From NCBI GenBank assembly GCA_003514205.1, contig DORQ01000270.1, forward strand, positions 2,481-13,049: 10,569 bases of DNA, read 5' to 3'. This document shows, one piece after another, positions 5,852 through 10,569 of this stretch (position 1 is its first letter; the number at the start of each line of letters is the position of its first letter). The translations under genes were made by a program, and so were the position numbers. The DNA comes from Acidimicrobiaceae bacterium (lineage in GTDB: Bacteria > Actinomycetota > Acidimicrobiia > Acidimicrobiales > Microtrichaceae). Under the pieces are notes generated by a model that saw only the letters and a program-made list of their open reading frames with translations, was not told where the DNA came from and did no database searches.

Positions 5852-7392
5852 ACCGCCAGATTCGAAAGGCGGGGACCTTTCTCGCGTTGTGCTACTTGGC
5901 GCTATTTGTTCAACTCAACGTGGTTCAGGTTGCCACTGCGAAATCGCTCAACGACAAGCCAGGGAACTCACGAAAGGTGGAACGCGATTTCAATCGACCG
6001 CGGGGCGACATCGTGACCGCAGATGGCAAAGTGGTTGCCCATTCAGTCGAAGGCGACGGTCGATTCGCCTATCAACGGACCTACCCCACCGATGAGCTCT
6101 TCGCGCAGATCATTGGCACCTACTCCTTCGTTTTCGGTTCCGACGGCGTAGAGAAGTATTACGACGAGCAGCTCTCAGGACAGTCGGCGGAGTTCCAACT
6201 CAAGGGCTTGTTGAGCCCCTTCACCGAAACGCCAAACGTCGGAACCGTCGAGTTAACGCTTCGCGCTGATGTGCAGTCCGCCGCCCGCGAGGCGCTCGGC
6301 ACAAAGGTCGGTTCCGTCGTTGCCATCGACCCGCGCTCGGGCGCCCTCTTGGCGATGTGGTCATATCCGTCGTTCAATCCGAACCTCACGTCGACTAATG
6401 ACACCATGACGGCACGAGCTTTTCGGACTGCACTCGCGGCGGACCCAGCGAAACCAACATTGCCAAAGACCTACCGTGAGCGGTATTTCCCAGGCTCCAC
6501 CTTCAAGGTGGTCACGGCCGCAGCAGGACTTGAGTCCGGAGTCATCACGGCTGACTCTCCAGACTTCCCGGTGGCCCGGAACTACACGGCCCCGCTAACC
6601 AATAGGCCGTTATCGAATTTTGGCGGATCGAGCTGTGGCGGCACCCTTGTCGCGATATTGCGGGTCTCGTGCAATAGCGCCTTTGCGCAAATGGGCGCGG
6701 AGTACATCGGTCCAGAGCAGATGGTGAGAACCGCTGAGAAGTTCGGCTTCGGATCAGCGCCAAACATTGATCTTCCGAAACCAGTCAGTTCAGTGTTTCC
6801 CACCGATTACGGCAAACGCCTGCGTGATGGAGCGGTTCCGGGCGGTGCTGGCATCTTCGAAAACACCCCAGCACTGGCGCAAGCCTCGATTGGGCAGGGA
6901 GATGTTTCAGCCACGCCACTGCAGATGGCGCTGGTGGCTGCCACAATTGCGAACAGCGGAAATCAGATGACTCCCCACGTGATGTCGAGTATCCGTGACG
7001 GGTCGGGCGCAACCATCAAGGAGTATTCCGACTCGGTTGCGACCGCTGCGATCAGCAAGGAGAACGCGGCGATCCTGCGCGCAGCGATGATTGAGGTGGT
7101 CACTGACGGCACTGCGAAAGCGGCCGCAATTGACGGAGTGGACGTGGGCGCCAAGACAGGCACTGCCCAACTCGGCACGCCCGTTCCAAGTTCTCACGCC
7201 TGGGTCATCACCTTTGCGGGCCCGCCGGGCCAACCTGCCACCGTGGCTGTTGCGGTGCTCGTTCAGGCCCAACCGGGAGCGAGCGAGCAGACTGGTGGAA
7301 CAGTCGCTGCACCCATCGCCAACAAGGTGATGCAGGCGGCGCTCACTCCAATTCCCTCGTCCAAACCCGCCGGCCCAACACCCGGTTCCTAA
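5848..7392 (+). CDS. pbpA: Class B penicillin-binding protein PbpA (D,D-transpeptidase)
   Basis: The protein has 514 residues, close to mycobacterial PbpA. One N-terminal transmembrane helix (about 8-30, GTFLALCYLALFVQLNVVQV) leaves the rest outside the cell. A short N-terminal domain with FNRPRGDIVTADG (about 49-61) is typical of this group. The transpeptidase domain carries all three catalytic motifs: S-T-F-K with nucleophile S217 and K220, S-C-N at 274-276, and K-T-G-T at 436-439. It cross-links peptide stems of strands made by the SEDS partner RodA, whose stop codon overlaps this ATG, as in other actinobacteria. The conserved active site predicts beta-lactam binding. The C-terminus is a short Pro/Ser/Thr tail (TPIPSSKPAGPTPGS). 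No catalytic residue is missing. Confidence 0.95.
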   Translation: MNRQIRKAGTFLALCYLALFVQLNVVQVATAKSLNDKPGNSRKVERDFNRPRGDIVTADGKVVAHSVEGDGRFAYQRTYPTDELFAQIIGTYSFVFGSDGVEKYYDEQLSGQSAEFQLKGLLSPFTETPNVGTVELTLRADVQSAAREALGTKVGSVVAIDPRSGALLAMWSYPSFNPNLTSTNDTMTARAFRTALAADPAKPTLPKTYRERYFPGSTFKVVTAAAGLESGVITADSPDFPVARNYTAPLTNRPLSNFGGSSCGGTLVAILRVSCNSAFAQMGAEYIGPEQMVRTAEKFGFGSAPNIDLPKPVSSVFPTDYGKRLRDGAVPGGAGIFENTPALAQASIGQGDVSATPLQMALVAATIANSGNQMTPHVMSSIRDGSGATIKEYSDSVATAAISKENAAILRAAMIEVVTDGTAKAAAIDGVDVGAKTGTAQLGTPVPSSHAWVITFAGPPGQPATVAVAVLVQAQPGASEQTGGTVAAPIANKVMQAALTPIPSSKPAGPTPGS

Positions 7393-7404
7393 CTCTTGGC
7401 CCAG

Positions 7405-7442
7405 TTGACCCCGTTTGGTGAGCCTCGCTCACTATTGTGAAA
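7405..7442 (+). promoter_or_regulatory. Possible internal promoter before pknB
   Basis: The pbpA-pknB gap is the widest inside the operon. It holds TTGACC (7405-7410), close to the -35 consensus, and CACTAT (7430-7435), a weak -10 match, with a 19-bp spacer. A start near 7442 would give a 7-nt leader before ATG 7449. The spacing is long and the -10 poor, so this is only a candidate for independent pknB expression. Confidence 0.25.
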
Positions 7443-7448
7443 GTGCCC

Positions 7449-9524
7449 ATGACCTCTCCCGAATCCCCGAACCCCCCAGAGCCCGTCGTTCTCGGCGGCC
7501 GCTACGAAATCCACCGGCGCCTCGCGCGTGGTGGAATGGCCGAGGTGTTCTTGGCGCGCGATAGCGCGCTCGATCGGCCAGTTGCGGTCAAGGTGTTGTT
7601 CCCAGAATTCGCCACCGACCCGTCGTTCGTCGAGCGGTTTCGTCGGGAGGCACAGTCTGCAGCCAATCTGACACACCCAAACATCGTGGGCGTCTATGAC
7701 TGGGGCGCCGAGAGCGGTACCTACTACATCGTCATGGAGTATGTGGACGGTCAATCGCTCGCGGAGATTCTCCGTGCAACAGGGCCCCTTCATCCACGTC
7801 GGGCCGCCGAGATTGCCTTCGATGTGGCAGGAGCACTCGGTGTTGCCCACCAGCGCGGGGTGGTGCACCGTGATGTGAAGCCAGGCAACGTGTTGATCTC
7901 TTCCAGCGGGATTCCCAAGGTTGCCGATTTCGGAATTGCTCGAGCATTGTCCTCGGTCTCAGAGGAGCTCACGCAAACGGGCTCCGTGATGGGTACCGCA
8001 ACCTATTTCTCTCCCGAACAGGCGCAAGGGTTCGCAGTGGATGCGCGTAGCGACCTGTACTCGCTGGGCGTGGTGCTCTTTGAGATCCTCTGCGGTCGCC
8101 CGCCCTTCGTAGGAGATTCGCCAGTTGCGATCGCGTATAAGCACGTTCAGGAGCGTGTCCAACCTCCCTCTGAGCTGATCAGCGGCATGCCACCGGGACT
8201 GGAGGCAGTCATTCTTCGGCTGTTGGCCAAGAACCCAGATGATCGGTATCGGTCGGCCGAGGATCTTCGGGCTGACCTGCGCCGCTGGCTAGATGGCGGT
8301 GTGACCTTGGCGGAGCAGGCACTCAGCGCGCACATTACCGCTCCAACGCAAGCGATTCCTGTGGTTGATCCCGATGCCACCAGAATCAATCCCACGGTTT
8401 CGGAGGATCCGAACGCAACTCGGATCACTCCTCGGGTAGCGCCTGTGCAACAGGGCCCCGCAGCGGCTGCTGCAGCGCCGATGAACCCGGTGCCGTCGAG
8501 CCCCGCGCCAGTGGCGCTTGGCTCCGAGGCTGCACCCTCGTCTTCCAAGAACGGGTTGTTTTACACGGCGATCCTTGTTCTTCTTGCATTGTTGGCCGGG
8601 CTTGGGTTCTGGTTCATCAAGAGCCTCAACGATGAACGCGATGCTGTGGTGGAACGAGTAGATGTGCCGTTCGTGACAGGTCTTGAGGAGGCGGAGGCGG
8701 TTACCGCAATTCGAGAGGCGGGATTGAATCCGCAGGTGAAATCCGAACCCTCAGACTCCGCAGTCAAGGGCGTGGTGTTCCGCCAAAGCCCTGAGGCCGG
8801 CAGCAAGCTTCGCAAGAACAGCAACGTGCTGATCACCGTGAGTTCAGGGCCCGCGATGACGACGGTGCCGAAGGTGACTGGAGCGACGGAGGCCGACGCC
8901 AAAAAGCTGCTCGAAACAGCAGGGTTCTCGGTGGTCGTCGAGAAGGTGGACTCGGAGCTTCCCGAAGGCACTGTGGTTGAGACTGTGCCAGCGGCAGATC
9001 AGCCAATCCCGACGGCTGGTGAGATTCGCCTCAAGGTCTCTGGCGGACCCGGAACTGCGCCCATTCCTGTTGTGGCTGGCAAAACAGTCGCTGACGCTGA
9101 GAAAGCACTGGTTGCAGCTGGATTCACGGTGGGCGAGGTAGTTCCGCAAGCTTCACCCACGGTGAAGAAGGACCAAGTGATCGGAACCGATCCGACGGGA
9201 ACTGCGAGTCCGAAGTCGGTCGTCAAGATCCTTGTCTCCACTGGGCCCGAGCAGGTCAAGGTCCCAGCAGTCAAGGGCCAGGCAGAGGATGCGGCTAAGG
9301 CGGCGCTCAAGGAGCGTGCTTTGGAGGCAGAGGTGGTGCCTCAGTCAGTTCCAGCGGGCGATCCAAATGCTGGCCGAGTGATCGATTCGAACCCGGCAGC
9401 GGGCACCCTTGTCGATCCCGGCACAGTCGTGAAGCTCACCGTCGGGGTCGCTTCGACGTCACCGACGAGCACGGTCGCACCGAGCACCACTGTCCCGTCC
9501 GTTTCCACCACCTCCTCTCCGTGA
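7449..9524 (+). CDS. pknB: Transmembrane Ser/Thr protein kinase PknB with four PASTA repeats
   Basis: The protein has 691 residues from ATG 7449. The kinase domain (about 19-285) has the Gly-rich loop L-A-R-G-G-M-A-E-V, V-A-V-K with catalytic K48, H-R-D at 140-142, D-F-G at 160-162, activation-loop T175 and T177 (TQTGSVMGTATY) and S-P-E. The two threonines match the autophosphorylated pair of mycobacterial PknB. A Pro/Ala-rich juxtamembrane linker follows, then a transmembrane helix at 370-393. Outside are four PASTA repeats (about 404-469, 472-537, 538-602, 603-668) that bind muropeptides or lipid II, and a Ser/Thr/Pro tail. It phosphorylates FHA proteins and cell-wall regulators and is opposed by PstP. 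A GTG at 7437 would add four residues; I prefer ATG because of a weak GAAAG before it and similarity to family N-termini. The mycobacterial cluster also has pknA between pbpA and pknB; here it is absent. Confidence 0.95.
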   Translation: MTSPESPNPPEPVVLGGRYEIHRRLARGGMAEVFLARDSALDRPVAVKVLFPEFATDPSFVERFRREAQSAANLTHPNIVGVYDWGAESGTYYIVMEYVDGQSLAEILRATGPLHPRRAAEIAFDVAGALGVAHQRGVVHRDVKPGNVLISSSGIPKVADFGIARALSSVSEELTQTGSVMGTATYFSPEQAQGFAVDARSDLYSLGVVLFEILCGRPPFVGDSPVAIAYKHVQERVQPPSELISGMPPGLEAVILRLLAKNPDDRYRSAEDLRADLRRWLDGGVTLAEQALSAHITAPTQAIPVVDPDATRINPTVSEDPNATRITPRVAPVQQGPAAAAAAPMNPVPSSPAPVALGSEAAPSSSKNGLFYTAILVLLALLAGLGFWFIKSLNDERDAVVERVDVPFVTGLEEAEAVTAIREAGLNPQVKSEPSDSAVKGVVFRQSPEAGSKLRKNSNVLITVSSGPAMTTVPKVTGATEADAKKLLETAGFSVVVEKVDSELPEGTVVETVPAADQPIPTAGEIRLKVSGGPGTAPIPVVAGKTVADAEKALVAAGFTVGEVVPQASPTVKKDQVIGTDPTGTASPKSVVKILVSTGPEQVKVPAVKGQAEDAAKAALKERALEAEVVPQSVPAGDPNAGRVIDSNPAAGTLVDPGTVVKLTVGVASTSPTSTVAPSTTVPSVSTTSSP

Positions 9525-10569
9525 GCCCAGTACTGCCCGACGCACTCGGCGGTGGGTTGTCATCTGGTCATCGGGGAACGTGGCCAGTGGCAGGAGTGAT
9601 CGCCTTCGCGTTCGGATGCATTCTTCTGTTTGGCTTCTCTCCGACGTTGAATCCGCTCGACATTGTGGCTGGGAAGCTGTTCGAGGTTTCGGTCCCTCGG
9701 ATCACTGGCGACACTCAGGTCGACGCGTTGGCCGCAGTTCAGGAGGTTCGACTGCGCGGTGAGGTGGAGTTCGACTATTCCTCGACAGTGAAGCGCGGGC
9801 TCGTGATTTCCCAAGACCCTCCTCCGGCTTCCACCCTCGACCGAGGCGGCAAGGTGACCCTGGTTGTGAGCAGGGGCCCACAGATCATCACCGTGATCGA
9901 TTTCGTACAGATGGAAGAGAAGGCGGCTGAAAAGAAGGCGAAACGAATGGGTCTGGCACCATCGGTGTCCCGCGAGAACTCCGAGACCGTACCGAAGGGA
10001 ATCATCATTGGCCAAGACCTTCCGGTGGGTGCGACTGTCCTCGGGGGCCGGGCCATCGCGTTTCGAGCCTCCCTAGGACCAGCGTCGCGGCCAGTCCCAG
10101 AGACGGCAGGCTTGTCGATTGAAGGCGCCGCGTTTCGTATCGGCGCTTCAGGATTTCAACTCGGGTCGGTGCTCTACCAAGACAGCCCGACCGTTCCAGC
10201 TGGAGGAGTCATTAGCGCTGATCCGCCTGCCGGAACGGTGAAGGACCGCGACAGTTCGATCAATCTGGTGGTGTCATTGGGCGGCCCTCCACTTGCCCTG
10301 CCCAACGTAGTTGGCCAAGACATTGATTCGGCGAGTGAACAGCTATCGGGGGTGGGATTCGTTGTTGGACGGGTGAACCAGGAAGGGTCGGTTGCCGACC
10401 CTCTCGACGGAGCCGTGACCAGCCAATTGCCCCTCCCGGGCACGCCGTTGCGTCCTGGTGAAGTGGTCACATTGACTGTCCGCACTGCAAAGCCGCCTCC
10501 CCCAACAACGGCGCCAGTGGTCACTGCTGCGCCGACCCCTGTGCCCGAGGGCGCGTCGACGCCTGCGGC
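9521..10569 (+). CDS. Membrane-anchored PASTA-repeat protein without kinase domain (3' end outside window)
   Basis: A frame opened by GTG 9521, overlapping the pknB stop (GTGA), stays open to the window edge, giving at least 349 residues. Residues 1-20 are short and Gly-rich, 21-40 form a transmembrane helix (WPVAGVIAFAFGCILLFGFS), and four PASTA-like repeats follow at about 57-120, 122-187, 188-256 and 257-325. Each keeps the pattern of a V/L-P start, a central helix, a strand, an I/V-I-x-Q/A-D-P/L-P-x-G-x turn and a closing V-T-L-V-V-S-type strand. The first and second are the most divergent; the second has a lysine-rich helix (EEKAAEKKAKR). The last visible part is Pro/Thr-rich. No kinase, transpeptidase or phosphatase domain is present before the edge; a further domain could follow. 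Likely role: an extra outside sensor or scaffold binding peptidoglycan fragments in the same pathway as PknB. The domain call is firm, the role inferred. Confidence 0.85.
   Translation, partial: MSPVLPDALGGGLSSGHRGTWPVAGVIAFAFGCILLFGFSPTLNPLDIVAGKLFEVSVPRITGDTQVDALAAVQEVRLRGEVEFDYSSTVKRGLVISQDPPPASTLDRGGKVTLVVSRGPQIITVIDFVQMEEKAAEKKAKRMGLAPSVSRENSETVPKGIIIGQDLPVGATVLGGRAIAFRASLGPASRPVPETAGLSIEGAAFRIGASGFQLGSVLYQDSPTVPAGGVISADPPAGTVKDRDSSINLVVSLGGPPLALPNVVGQDIDSASEQLSGVGFVVGRVNQEGSVADPLDGAVTSQLPLPGTPLRPGEVVTLTVRTAKPPPPTTAPVVTAAPTPVPEGASTPA

Noticed and set aside
9560..10015. 151-codon minus-strand frame opposite the PASTA protein
   Set aside because: The plus strand encodes transmembrane and PASTA repeats through this interval; the minus frame has no recognisable domain.

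Overview
The window is GC-rich, densely packed DNA that most likely comes from an actinobacterium. The main evidence is the conserved actinobacterial cell-envelope/division cluster on the + strand: fhaA - fhaB - pstP - rodA - pbpA - pknB. It is preceded by a divergent tRNA-Leu(CAG), as I recall it also is in mycobacteria. Several things differ from the mycobacterial version: a single kinase gene (no pknA), a very short FhaA, few recognisable ribosome-binding sites, and a separate PASTA-only membrane protein after pknB. A deep-branching lineage such as Acidimicrobiia fits, but that placement is inference.

Layout. Positions 1-198 hold the last 65 codons of an unidentified gene entering from the left. 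Positions 199-655 have no gene I can support, but contain inverted repeats around 255-335. Positions 656-780 are a decayed left end of an IS3-family insertion sequence: a terminal motif, a ribosome-binding site and the first ~25 codons of transposase OrfA. Positions 790-1597 (- strand) carry a two-gene module, an XRE-type DNA-binding protein followed by a small nucleotidyltransferase-fold protein. This looks like a toxin-antitoxin pair, with an apparently leaderless promoter at its 5' end. Positions 1778-1861 (- strand) are tRNA-Leu(CAG). The 79-bp gap at 1862-1940 must hold promoters for both the tRNA and the fha operon.

From 1941 to the right edge everything is on + and nearly without gaps. 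Start/stop overlaps join pstP-rodA, rodA-pbpA and pknB-PASTA protein, and fhaA-fhaB are 8 nt apart. FhaA and FhaB read phosphothreonine; PstP removes phosphate; RodA polymerises glycan strands; PbpA cross-links them; PknB senses muropeptide/lipid II through four PASTA repeats and phosphorylates the cytoplasmic machinery. The last gene, open at the window edge, encodes a transmembrane anchor plus four further divergent PASTA repeats and no kinase domain. PstP, PbpA, PknB and the PASTA protein all end outside the membrane in Pro/Ser/Thr-rich tails.

Most worth a second look: the kinase-less PASTA protein; a 25-codon mini-ORF that links the fhaB stop to the pstP start by overlaps at both ends; the leaderless promoter with an 8-bp palindrome at the HTH/nucleotidyltransferase module; and the mobile-element debris on the 3' side of the tRNA gene.
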